Assembly: GCF_000262465.1 (NCBI RefSeq)
Contig: NZ_CM001489.1
Location: 5,494,741-5,558,740 of the forward strand
From: Frankia sp. QA3
GTDB lineage: Bacteria; Actinomycetota; Actinomycetes; Frankiales; Frankiaceae
DNA length: 64,000 nt
Direction of reading: 5' to 3'
Made by a program: the position numbers and the translations under genes. Under the pieces are notes generated by a model. That model was not told the origin of the DNA, did no database searches, and worked only from the letters and a program-made list of their open reading frames with translations. Below are positions 16,406-26,030 of the stretch, one piece after another (the first letter of the stretch is position 1; each line of letters begins with the position of its first letter).

Positions 16406-16676
16406 GTGCAATCCACCCGCGCGATGGCCGGCCGCATGCTCACCGAGCGTGCCGTACCCCATCACCGCAGCCAGGGGATGTGTTCTCCTACAAGGGGTGG
16501 CGCAGCACACGTGGGATGAGGCTCACCGATCACGCGCATGTGCAGCCGCGAACGGCCAGACTTGGGAAGAACCATGTGAGCCAGCAAACCGGCGTGAGCG
16601 CTCCGTACCCGGATGCGCGCCCCGGCTGGGGCCAGAGCCGTCACCAGCGGCATCGCGACCGCGAGAGGAGCCCGGC

Positions 16677-18044
<1,368 letters not shown>

Positions 18045-18125
18045 GCACCACCCGGCGTCAGCGTGGCGCTGCGGCACTCCAGCCGCCTGCCAGAGCCAAC
18101 GCGCGAGCGCCTTCAAATGATCGGC

Positions 18126-18161
18126 ACAAGGCCGGCGAGCTGTTCAGCTCGCCGGCCTTGT
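18126..18161 (+). terminator. gltA terminator
   Basis: Perfect 15-bp stem: arms 18126-18140 and 18147-18161, six-base loop TGTTCA, followed by CGGTTTCC. It lies 82 bases after the gltA stop and insulates gltA from the defence genes. Confidence 0.9.
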
Positions 18162-18353
18162 CGGTTTCCCCGGCCGCGCCTGGCGCGGTGGACCGAGAGG
18201 CACCAGCGTCATCTGTCGCCCAAGAGGGCCCGCCCGCCAGTAAGGCGCTGGCTGTTGACAGGCGCCGATGTACGATCGACCTCAGTTACCGACGCGAATC
18301 GGGGGAAGTTCGCCGAGATTCGGCCTGAAACCGTGTCCAGAGGGAGGCCAGAG
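18162..18353 (+). promoter_or_regulatory. Leader of the RloA/RloB operon
   Basis: No gene is seen between the gltA terminator and the rloA start. TTGACA at 18255-18260 is a plausible -35 element, though no convincing -10 at standard spacing follows. The rloA start has GAGGGAGG five bases upstream. Confidence 0.35.
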
Positions 18354-19658
18354 GTGCTTCTGCGCTTCCGGGTGGCCAACCACAGGTCAATCCGGGACGA
18401 AGCGGAACTTTCGCTCATTTCGTCCTCACTGCGGACGATCACCCCACCTGACGGCGACTGGATCGGCGCGACCACCCGCGTGGCGGCCATCTACGGCGCC
18501 AATGCGGCCGGGAAGTCAAATCTGCTCGACGCCTTCGATTTCGCCATCAGCGCGGTTCGCCATTCAGCCACTACCTGGGCCGAGAAGGAAGACTTCCCCT
18601 ATCAACCTTTTCGGCTGACCATGATCGAGGAAGCACATCCTTCATTCTACGAGTTTTCCTTGACAGTGGATGACGTCCGCTATGACTACGGGTTCAGATG
18701 CACGGACCAGGGCGTACACAGCGAATGGCTCTACAGCTACCCTGAAGGCAGGCGGCGGCGGCTCTTTGTACGCGAGTCCACCGGCGGCACTCCGATCTCA
18801 TTCAGCAATCACCTGCCCGGCGACAAGGCCCTGGCAGCCAGCCTGCTGCGCCCACGCAGCCTCTTCCTCTCGGTCGCAGCCAACTCCAATCATAATTTTT
18901 TGGGACGCATCCAGCATCAGATCACCCGCAATATCCAGTATGCCAGGTACACGGAATTTGACCGTAGAACACGACTTCGCATGGTCAGAGATGTCATCGA
19001 GGACAAGGACTCTCTACAAAAGACGATCGCGCTACTCAGGATGGCCGACCTCGGCATCAGGGGCGTGACCGTCCGCGAACGGGAGCGGCCGACCTTCCTG
19101 GCAGCCTTCCTGGAACTCGCCTCCGATGATGGCGATGAGCGCGACAAAGGTGTCACCGCACGCACGCTCGCCGCGACCCGAAAAAATTTGTCTTTCGTGC
19201 ATACGACCGCCGACGGAACAGAGTTCGAAATACCCGAGATCGACCAGAGCAGCGGCACTCTCGCCTGGATCAGCCTTGCCGTGCCCGCGCTGCACGCCTT
19301 CCAGGACGGAAGCGTCCTGCTGGTGGACGAGCTGGACGCCAGCCTGCATCCCTACCTTGCCGCGACTCTCGTCGGGATGTTCAAGGCGCCGGAGATCAAC
19401 AAGACCGGGGCGCAGATCGTCTTCACCACCCACGACGTGAGCTTCATGAGCCCGTCGTTCCCGGCCGCGCTCGAACCCGACGAGATCTGGTTCGCAGAGA
19501 AGAACTCGGATGGAGCAACCGAGCTCTACTCACTGGCGGAATATCCGACCCGCCGGTCCGACAACTTCGCCAAGAGGTACCTCGAAGGCCGGTACGGAGC
19601 CGTGCCGCTGGTGGACCCCGACGCGCTCGCGGGAGTTCTGAGCCGGGTCGAGACGTGA
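18354..19658 (+). CDS. RloA/AbiLi-like AAA15 ATPase (phage defence)
   Basis: A 434-residue SMC-like ATPase. It opens LLRFRVANHRSIRDEAELS, typical of AAA15/OLD-type proteins. Walker A is GANAAGKS at 48-55, Walker B is VLLVDELDASLHP near 320, and the switch His is in FTTHDVSF. The middle is a coiled/variable region. It is followed by an RloB TOPRIM-like gene overlapping by GTGA, matching the RloA-RloB/AbiL arrangement in which the ATPase senses infection and the partner acts as effector. GTG 18354 is chosen on its GAGGGAGG site. Base composition is visibly less GC-rich than the neighbours, a sign of transfer. Confidence 0.8.
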   Translation: MLLRFRVANHRSIRDEAELSLISSSLRTITPPDGDWIGATTRVAAIYGANAAGKSNLLDAFDFAISAVRHSATTWAEKEDFPYQPFRLTMIEEAHPSFYEFSLTVDDVRYDYGFRCTDQGVHSEWLYSYPEGRRRRLFVRESTGGTPISFSNHLPGDKALAASLLRPRSLFLSVAANSNHNFLGRIQHQITRNIQYARYTEFDRRTRLRMVRDVIEDKDSLQKTIALLRMADLGIRGVTVRERERPTFLAAFLELASDDGDERDKGVTARTLAATRKNLSFVHTTADGTEFEIPEIDQSSGTLAWISLAVPALHAFQDGSVLLVDELDASLHPYLAATLVGMFKAPEINKTGAQIVFTTHDVSFMSPSFPAALEPDEIWFAEKNSDGATELYSLAEYPTRRSDNFAKRYLEGRYGAVPLVDPDALAGVLSRVET

Positions 19659-20275
19659 GCCCCGCGGGAAGGCCGGGAAAATCCGACCTCCGGCGCAGAC
19701 GAGGGACTCGGACGGAGCGACCACGGATCATCATCGTCACCGAAGGTGAACGCACCGAACCAGATTACTTCAACGGGCTTGCGCGAGCGATCCGGGCAAC
19801 CGGCGTCCGAGTCATCAAACCAAAGGTCATAGGAACGGGGCGTGATCCCGAAACGGTAGTTCGAACTGCGATGGCCCATCGGGATCGCGAAGAAGGCGTG
19901 GACGCATGCTGGTGCGTCGTCGACGTCGACTCACATGCGACGCTCGACCGCGCGATCGCCCTCGCCTATTCGGCGGGGGTCAAGATCGCCATCAGCAACC
20001 CGTGCTTCGAAATATGGCTGCTCTGGCACTACGACGAGCACGCGGCACATACGCGCGGCGACAGCCTCCGTCAGATTCTCCGCGGCCACGGTCATCGGGA
20101 TAAGGCGCTGCCCCCGAGCTTTCCGTTCGGCAACTACCAGGCGGCATGCGGCCGGGCGGAACGGACCGCACCCGAGTGTGCTCCCGGCATCCGCGGGCCC
20201 AACCCCTCGAGCTCTGTCTCCGCCTTGGCCACCTATCTCGTCGAGGCTAGTGGGACACACCCGCCGAGAACATGA
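19655..20275 (+). CDS. RloB/AbiLii-like TOPRIM-fold effector
   Basis: A 206-residue RloB-family protein. The TOPRIM acidic motifs are visible: IIIVTEGERTEPDYFNGL (Glu) and CWCVVDVDSH (Asp-x-Asp). The family signature ISNPCFEIWLLWHYDEH follows. The start GTG 19655 overlaps the rloA stop, implying translational coupling. RloB relatives are predicted nucleases; the exact target is not established here. Convergent with serC, separated by a shared hairpin. Confidence 0.8.
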   Translation: MSPAGRPGKSDLRRRRGTRTERPRIIIVTEGERTEPDYFNGLARAIRATGVRVIKPKVIGTGRDPETVVRTAMAHRDREEGVDACWCVVDVDSHATLDRAIALAYSAGVKIAISNPCFEIWLLWHYDEHAAHTRGDSLRQILRGHGHRDKALPPSFPFGNYQAACGRAERTAPECAPGIRGPNPSSSVSALATYLVEASGTHPPRT

Positions 20276-20285
20276 TCTGAACGTG

Positions 20286-20321
20286 GAGCGGGTCGAGAGG
20301 CGGAAAGCTCCCGACCCGCTC
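20286..20321. terminator. Bidirectional terminator between rloB and serC
   Basis: Ten-bp perfect stem GAGCGGGTCG (20286-20295) and CGACCCGCTC (20312-20321) with a 16-base loop, between two converging genes. Confidence 0.75.
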
Positions 20322-20344
20322 GGCGCGTTTCCTTGGACCCGCCG

Positions 20345-21469
20345 CTACAGGCGCTCGACGATGTAGTCGATGCTGGCGGTGAGGGCCTCGACGTCGGCGG
20401 GCTCGATCGCCGGGAAGCAGGCGACACGGAGCTGGTTGCGGCCGAGCTTGCGGTACGGCTCGACGTCGACGACGCCGTTGGCGCGCAGCACCTTCGCCAC
20501 CGCGGCCGCGTCGACCCCGTCGAAGTCGATCGTCACGACGACCTGGGAGCGCTGCGCCGGGTCGGCGACGAACGGCGTCGTGTACGCCGTCTTCTCGGCC
20601 CAGGTGTAGAGGATCGACGAGGACTCGGCGGTGCGCCGCACGCACCAGTCCAGCCCACCCTGGGCGAGCATCCACTCGATCTGGTCGGCGAACAGGAACA
20701 GCGTCGCCACCGCCGGGGTGTTGTAGGTCTGGTCCTTGGAGCTGTTGTCGCGGGCCGTGGTCAGGTCGAGGAACGGCGGGATCCACCGGTCGGTCGCGGC
20801 GATCTCGGCGAGCCGGTCGATCGCCGCCGGCGAGAACAGCGCCGTCCACAGGCCGCCGTCGGAGGCGAAGTTCTTCTGCGGCGCGAAGTAGTAGACGTCG
20901 GTCTCGGAGACGTCGACGGGCAGGCCGCCGGCGCCGGAGGTGGCGTCGACCAGGTGCAGAGCGTCGGCGTCGGCGCCCACCGGGCGGCGCACCGGGCGCG
21001 CGACGCCGGTGGAGGTCTCGTTGTGCGGGCTGGCGTAGACGTCGATGCCGGCCTCGGGCGCCCAGTCCGGGTGCGTGCCCGGGGCCGAGGACACCACGGA
21101 GGGCTCCGCCAGGAACGGCGCGCCCTTCGTCGTGTCCGCGAACTTTCCGCCGAACTCGCCGAAGACGAGGTGCTGCGACCGGGTACGGACCAGGTTGAAC
21201 GCGGCGGCGTCCCAGAACGCGGTGGCGCCCCCGATGCCGAGCACGACCTCGTAGCCGGCGGGCAGCGAGAACAGCTCCGCGAGCCCCGCGCGCACCCGGC
21301 CGACCAGGCCCTTGACCGGCTTCTGGCGGTGCGAGGTGCCGAGGTAGGTCGAGCCGCTGGCGGCGAGGGCCGCGACGGCCTCCGGGCGGATCTTCGACGG
21401 GCCGCAGCCGAAGCGGCCGTCGGCCGGGCGCAGGCTGTCGGGCAGTTCGATCGCGGCGGCGTCAGCCAC
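20345..21469 (-). CDS. serC: Phosphoserine aminotransferase
   Basis: A 374-residue PLP enzyme of actinobacterial SerC type, converting 3-phosphohydroxypyruvate and glutamate to phosphoserine. FGCGPSKIRPEAV at the N terminus, TSHRQKPVK, and the PLP lysine in YYFAPQKNFASDGG are diagnostic. GTG 21469 overlaps the stop of the upstream citrate synthase by eight bases, so the two are cotranscribed. PdxH, which makes its cofactor, lies 2 kb away. Confidence 0.95.
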   Translation of the reverse strand: MADAAAIELPDSLRPADGRFGCGPSKIRPEAVAALAASGSTYLGTSHRQKPVKGLVGRVRAGLAELFSLPAGYEVVLGIGGATAFWDAAAFNLVRTRSQHLVFGEFGGKFADTTKGAPFLAEPSVVSSAPGTHPDWAPEAGIDVYASPHNETSTGVARPVRRPVGADADALHLVDATSGAGGLPVDVSETDVYYFAPQKNFASDGGLWTALFSPAAIDRLAEIAATDRWIPPFLDLTTARDNSSKDQTYNTPAVATLFLFADQIEWMLAQGGLDWCVRRTAESSSILYTWAEKTAYTTPFVADPAQRSQVVVTIDFDGVDAAAVAKVLRANGVVDVEPYRKLGRNQLRVACFPAIEPADVEALTASIDYIVERL

Positions 21470-22571
21470 GGGGCACCCCCGGCGAGACGTCGCCGAGCGG
21501 GCGCGGGTCCGGGCCGACGTAGCGGGCGGACGGGCGGATCAGCCGGCCCGTGCGCTGCTGCTCGAGGATGTGGGCACTCCAGCCCGCGGTGCGGGCGCAG
21601 GTGAACATGGACGTGAACATATGGGCGGGGACCTGTGCGAAGTCCAGCACCACGGCCGACCAGAACTCCACGTTCGTGCGCAGCGGGCGGTCGGGGAAGC
21701 GGTTGGTCAGCTCCTCGATCGCGGCCGCCTCCAGCGCCTCGGCCACCTCGTACCGGTCGGAGCCGAGGTCGCGCGCGGTGCGGCGCAGCACCCGGGCGCG
21801 CGGGTCCTCCGCGCGGTACACCCGGTGGCCGAAGCCCATCAGCCGCTCCTTGCGGTCCAGGGCACGCCGGACGTAGCCGAGCGGGTCCCCGGTGCGCTCG
21901 ACCTCGTCGAGCATCGCCAGCACCCGGGACGGGGCGCCGCCGTGCAGCGGCCCGGACAGCGCACCGACGGCGGCGGACAGCGCGGCCGAGGCATCGGCAC
22001 CGGTCGAGGCGACCACCCGGGCGGTGAACGTGGAGGCGTTCATGCCGTGCTCGGCGGCCGACACCCAGTAGGCGTCGACGGCCTGGACGTGCTTCGGGTC
22101 CGGCTCGCCGCGCCAGCGGATCATGAACCGTTCCGTTATCGTCCGCGCCCGGTCCACCTCCTTCTGCGGGACCGCGGGCTGCCCCAGGCCCCGGGCGGAC
22201 TGGGCGACGAAGGACAGCGCGACCACCGACGCGCGGGCGAGGTCGTCGCGGGCCTGCGCGGGGGTGATGTCGATCAGCTGACCCAGGCCCCAGTAGGGGG
22301 CGAGCATCGCCAGCGCGCTCTGCACGTCCACCCGGATGTCACCCGAGTGCACCGGCACCGGGAACGGCTCGGCCGGCGGCAGCCCGGGCTCGAACGCCCC
22401 GTCGACCAGCAGCCCCCAGACGTGGCCGTAGTCCACCTTGCCGACGAGGTCCTCGATATCGACCCCGCGGTAGCGCAGTGCGCTGCCCTCCTTGTCCGGC
22501 TCGGCGATCTCCGTCTCAAAGGCGATCACGCCTTCCAGACCTGGCTTGAAATCGCTTGTCTTCTCGGCCAT
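21462..22571 (-). CDS. Second citrate synthase (citA-type)
   Basis: A 369-residue citrate synthase of the short actinobacterial second form. LSGPLHGGAPSRVLAML carries a catalytic His, RLMGFGHRVYRAEDPRARVL the second. N terminus MAEKTSDFKPGLEGVIAFETEIAEPDKEGSALRYRG is characteristic. ATG 22571 has a GGAG site. It forms an operon with serC. It could be a methylcitrate synthase, but the methylcitrate genes prpB/prpD are not adjacent, so 2-citrate synthase is favoured. Confidence 0.92.
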   Translation of the reverse strand: MAEKTSDFKPGLEGVIAFETEIAEPDKEGSALRYRGVDIEDLVGKVDYGHVWGLLVDGAFEPGLPPAEPFPVPVHSGDIRVDVQSALAMLAPYWGLGQLIDITPAQARDDLARASVVALSFVAQSARGLGQPAVPQKEVDRARTITERFMIRWRGEPDPKHVQAVDAYWVSAAEHGMNASTFTARVVASTGADASAALSAAVGALSGPLHGGAPSRVLAMLDEVERTGDPLGYVRRALDRKERLMGFGHRVYRAEDPRARVLRRTARDLGSDRYEVAEALEAAAIEELTNRFPDRPLRTNVEFWSAVVLDFAQVPAHMFTSMFTCARTAGWSAHILEQQRTGRLIRPSARYVGPDPRPLGDVSPGVPRG

Positions 22572-22970
22572 CGAGTCCGGATCTCCGCTTCTGTCTGTTG
22601 GTTCGACCGGCGGTCTGTCGCTTCGACCGGCGGCCCGCTGTGTCCTGCCTCGTCGGTCCTGCTCCATCCGATCCTGCCCCGCGGCATCCGGACACGCCAG
22701 AGCGCCGCCGCTTCGGCGGGGTTCCAGCCAACCGCCATCGCATGCGGCGGCCTCACAGTTCGCCAACCCCGACGCACTCAAACGACAATTTATGAGATGA
22801 GTCACAGTCACTTTGTCCGATTGTGCGGCTATTTGCAACAAGCTGCCGAAACCAGTGTCGGGGAGGGTCGACCAGCGGAGATCGCGTCGCGCTACGGTCG
22901 GCAGGAGAAAATGGCCTGACTGGCCGGCGGTCACGCTGCGCGAACAACTGGATCAGGAGCTCGGGAGATC
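22572..22970. other. Divergent region between citA-type gene and TIR gene
   Basis: 399 bases without a supported gene. It holds a direct repeat TTCGACCGGCGG (22602-22613 and 22622-22633, spacing 20 bp) close to the citrate synthase start, and a relatively AT-rich patch at 22784-22860 likely to contain promoters in both directions. A small GC hairpin is near 22715. Confidence 0.45.
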
Positions 22971-23357
22971 ATGGCGTTCGTCTTCATCAGTCATCGTGCG
23001 GCGGACATCGCCACCGCCGAACGGCTGGGGCGGGCGGTCAACGCGGTGGGCCATGCGGTGCACCTCGACCGTTGGGAGGTGCGCATCGGCGACACCGTGC
23101 CCATGTTCATGAATGAAACCCTCGCCACCGCGGATTTTCTCGTGCTGGGCCACTCCACCCTGGGAATTCACGCGCCGTGGATAGCGCAGGAATTCCTGCC
23201 GGCGCTCGCCGGGGACCTCTCGGCTCGCGGCATCATCATGCTGCCCGTGATCCTGTCCGGCACCGAGCCCCCCGCCCGGATCGGCGGGCGGCCCTGCCTC
23301 GACCTGACCACCGACTGGGACCGCGGGGTCGCCACAGTCCTGCGCGAGCTCGGCTGA
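22971..23357 (+). CDS. Solo TIR-domain protein
   Basis: A 128-residue protein that is just one TIR domain: FVFISHRAADIATAERLGRAVNAVGHAVHLDRWEVRIGD, then LATADFLVLGHSTLGIHAPWIAQEF, where the Glu after the Trp occupies the position of the NAD-cleaving Glu in enzymatic TIRs. ATG 22971 has GGGAG just upstream. There is no fused sensor and no Thoeris thsA neighbour. It may be an NADase effector or signalling protein; activity is inference. It is divergent from the citrate synthase. Confidence 0.82.
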   Translation: MAFVFISHRAADIATAERLGRAVNAVGHAVHLDRWEVRIGDTVPMFMNETLATADFLVLGHSTLGIHAPWIAQEFLPALAGDLSARGIIMLPVILSGTEPPARIGGRPCLDLTTDWDRGVATVLRELG

Positions 23358-23387
23358 GCACCCGGGCGCGGCTGGCACGATCCAGGG

Positions 23388-24167
23388 GTGGCCTCCACCC
23401 CGCCGTCCAGCGCCTCCACCCCGCCGTCCAGCGCCTCCCCAGCCAGCACAGCCTCCCCAGCCAGCACAGCCTCCCCAGCCAGCACAGCCTCCCCAGACGT
23501 GCCTGACCCGGCCGTGCCCGACCCGGCGGGGCTGCGGCAGGGTTACCACACCGGCCGACTGGAAACGGATCAGCTCGCGGCGACCTGGGTCGAGCAGTTC
23601 GCCCGCTGGTTCGCCGACGCGAGCACCGCGGGGGAGGGCGTCCCCGAGGCCAACGCGGCCGTCTTCGCCACCGCGTCCGCCGACGGCCGGCCGAGTGCGC
23701 GCACGGTACTACTCAAGGGGTTCGACCACCGCGGATTCGTGATCTACACGAACTACACCTCCCGCAAGGGTCGAGAGAGCGCCGAGAATCCCTTCGGCTC
23801 GCTGGTCTTCCCCTGGTACGCGCTGGAGCGGCAGGTGGTGGTCATCGGCGCGGTGGAGCGCGTCAGCCGGGCCGAGACCGAGCGCTACTTCGCCTCCCGG
23901 CCCCGCGGGTCCCAACTCGGCGCCTGGGCCAGCCACCAGTCACAGATCATCGAGTCCCGGGACGTCCTGGACGCCCGCGCCGCCGAGCTCACGGCCCGCT
24001 GGCCCGCGGGGACCCCGGTGCCCACCCCGCCGTTCTGGGGCGGGCTGCGCCTCGTGCCCGACACCGTCGAGTTCTGGCAGGGCCGGTCGAACCGGTTGCA
24101 CGACCGGCTGCGCTACCGCCGCGCCTCCACCGCGGACCTCTGGGTCGTCGAACGCCTGTCCCCCTGA
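23388..24167 (+). CDS. pdxH: Pyridoxine/pyridoxamine 5'-phosphate oxidase with repeat-rich N terminus
   Basis: A 259-residue FMN enzyme making PLP. The core is complete: PSARTVLLKGFDHRGFVIYTNY, KGRESAENPFGSLVFPWYALERQVVVIG, SRPRGSQLGAWASHQSQII, PPFWGGLRLVPDTVEFWQG and the ending RLHDRLRYRR. About 36 extra N-terminal residues made of SSASTPP and SPASTA repeats precede the normal start region. GTG 23388 begins the frame; an internal start after the repeats is conceivable but none with a good ribosome site is evident. Confidence 0.93.
   Translation: MASTPPSSASTPPSSASPASTASPASTASPASTASPDVPDPAVPDPAGLRQGYHTGRLETDQLAATWVEQFARWFADASTAGEGVPEANAAVFATASADGRPSARTVLLKGFDHRGFVIYTNYTSRKGRESAENPFGSLVFPWYALERQVVVIGAVERVSRAETERYFASRPRGSQLGAWASHQSQIIESRDVLDARAAELTARWPAGTPVPTPPFWGGLRLVPDTVEFWQGRSNRLHDRLRYRRASTADLWVVERLSP
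23391..23498 (+). repeat. Two successive tandem arrays in the 5' end of pdxH
   Basis: Two copies of a 21-bp unit (23391-23432) followed by three copies plus a part of an 18-bp unit, GCCTCCCCAGCCAGCACA (23433-23498). Both are in frame, giving a Ser/Pro/Ala/Thr leader on PdxH. Confidence 0.92.
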
Positions 24168-24954
24168 TGTGATTGCGGTCGGCCCCGATCCGGGCGGCAA
24201 CCGGGGTACCGGCACCAGTTGTTCACCGCGCTGCCCACCTAGATTCCCTATCCGAACCCGGCGGTGGCCCGGCTGCTTTCCCGGATTCCGTTGTCGCGCA
24301 CGACATTGTCCGAACCACCGGTCCGCAGATGGATTCCCTCCTCCCGGCTGCGGTCGACGGACAACCCGGCGATGACGCTGTGCATGGTCGCCTCGGCCAT
24401 GACTCCTTTGTCGCCCCGGCGCAGGCTGAAGCCGACCAGCCGCACCCACGAGGCGCCATCGAGATGAAACAGGTCCAGCGCCCCGGCTGTAGCCGGTTCC
24501 CCCGCCGCGGAACCCGGCGTGGCGGAATCCGCGGCGGGGGCCGGGGCGGCGCGGCGGCCCACGCCGACGGGGTAGGACGGACGGCCGGAGCGGGCGAGCC
24601 CGCGCGGGGCGCCGCGGACGGGGGCGACTCGGACGGGGGCGGCCGGGAGTGGGACAGCGGGGTCCCGGCCACGGCCGCACCGTCGATCACGGCCCGCCTC
24701 GAGCCGCACACCCAGATCGGCGCCGTCGCCGTGGCCCGCGCCGTGAGCACATATCCGCCCTGGTAGACGCCGTCGGCGAGATGGATCACCGAGCCCGCCC
24801 GGGCGGCGGCGAGGGCCCGGCGCCGTCGCCGACGAACGTTGCTGTGGACGACCCAACCGCCATCAGGAACCGCCGGCCGTCGCCGAACCCGCCTGCCGGT
24901 CCCGCCGAACATGGATACCGCCCCGACGAACGCGCCGACTTTACGGTCGGCCAT
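24168..24954 (-). pseudogene. Decayed right-handed beta-helix (pectate-lyase-like) protein
   Basis: Reading the minus strand, ARAGSVIHLADGVYQGGYVLTA and AVIDGAAVAG (24790-24650) lie in one frame. LDLFHLDGASWVRLVGFSLRRGDKGVM, HSVIAGLSVD and NVVRDNGIRE (24480-24290) lie in another, so a frameshift falls in the Pro-rich stretch between. Further on, GFG-stop-GI-stop-VGSAVNNW at 24252-24210 shows two nonsense codons where the family has GEGIYVGS. The frame then dissolves at the end of pdxH, so the C terminus is gone. The family is secreted polysaccharide lyase/beta-helix proteins. ATG 24954 could have been the original start. Confidence 0.7.
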
Positions 24955-25232
24955 GGTGGCCGGCGCCATTGACGCGACCGATGCGGTCACCGATTCATCC
25001 GGGCCGATCACTGTTCGCCGTTCAGGCGTCGTTCAGCGTCCCGTTCATCCGGGCGGCCTCCGGGTCCGGCGAACACCACCGGATGACCACGAATCACCGC
25101 TTCGTTCACCCAACGGTCCCGCTACACCGGACCCGGATGTACCGGGACGCCCGCCGCGTTGCTACCTTCTTCCCGATCAATGCTTCCCGTCGAGGTTTTC
25201 CCGACCCGGCAGATGTCGAGGGAGACGGATTC

Positions 25233-26030
25233 ATGCGCAGCACCAGAATGCGGGCCGTGGTGGCCGGCGTTCTCGGCGTGGCGGCGATCGCGCTGGCCTC
25301 GCCGGCCTCCGCCGTCACGCCGACGCCCTCGCCGACCGAGACCGCCGCGGTCAGCTCACCGACTCAGACCGCCCCCGCGGGCGCGCCCGTCTCGCCCAGC
25401 GCGTCCCCGACAGCGACCGCCTTCCCGCTGGTCTCGACCAGCGCATCCGCCAGCCCGAGCGCGACCCCGAGCCTCGACCCCAGCGCCACACCGAGCCCGG
25501 TGGCCGGCGCCACCGCGAGCGTCGACCCGAGCGCCTCGGCCTCGGCCTCGGCCACCCCGGCCGCCGCGGCGGCCTCGACCGGCGGCACCGGCGACCCGAC
25601 CCTCGACGGGTTCCTCGACCTGCTGCCGTTCAAGGTCCCGCTGGACAAGGAGATCAACGGCATCGAGGACATCGACGCCAACCCCCTCGTCCTCACGTTC
25701 GCCTGCAACGGCAGCGAGCCGGCCTGGAAGCTGAAGAACACCGGCGGCAAGAGCTTCGGCTTCGGCTGGTTCGACACCAACCTGGGCGGCGGCATCCTCG
25801 ACATCGGTCCGAAGCAGACCGTCGACATCCCGTCCAAGGCCCTCGCCGTGGTCGGCTCGCCCTGGGACGCCGAGACGAAGCTCCTGCTCGTGACCGTGCC
25901 CACCGTCGGCGTGTCGAACTGCGGCGGCGCGACGAGCGCGCCGCCGGCGATCCCGGCACCCGCGGCGCTGCCGGTCGCGGCGCCCGCCGCCGGTGGCGCC
26001 GTCACGGCCGAGCCGTACTACACCAGATGA
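25233..26030 (+). CDS. Secreted Ser/Thr/Pro/Ala-rich protein
   Basis: A 265-residue exported protein. The signal peptide RAVVAGVLGVAAIALASPASA ends near residue 27. A low-complexity TPSPTET/SASPSATPS region (28-110) looks like a cell-wall spacer. A folded part from about 115 to 235 (DPTLDGFLDLLPFKVPL, ACNGSEPAWKLKNTGGKSFGFGW, SNCGG) with two Cys suggests a small beta domain, and an Ala/Pro tail follows. No sortase motif. GAGGGAGA precedes ATG 25233. It overlaps the L,D-transpeptidase start, so a cell-wall role is likely, but I do not recognise a family. Confidence 0.75.
   Translation: MRSTRMRAVVAGVLGVAAIALASPASAVTPTPSPTETAAVSSPTQTAPAGAPVSPSASPTATAFPLVSTSASASPSATPSLDPSATPSPVAGATASVDPSASASASATPAAAAASTGGTGDPTLDGFLDLLPFKVPLDKEINGIEDIDANPLVLTFACNGSEPAWKLKNTGGKSFGFGWFDTNLGGGILDIGPKQTVDIPSKALAVVGSPWDAETKLLLVTVPTVGVSNCGGATSAPPAIPAPAALPVAAPAAGGAVTAEPYYTR

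Noticed and set aside
18354..20275. PARIS-type AriA/AriB system
   Set aside because: The second protein shows the RloB signature (TEGERTEPDYF, NPCFEIWLL) rather than DUF4435 features.
22971..23357. Thoeris system
   Set aside because: No ThsA (SIR2/SLOG or Macro) partner adjacent to the TIR gene.
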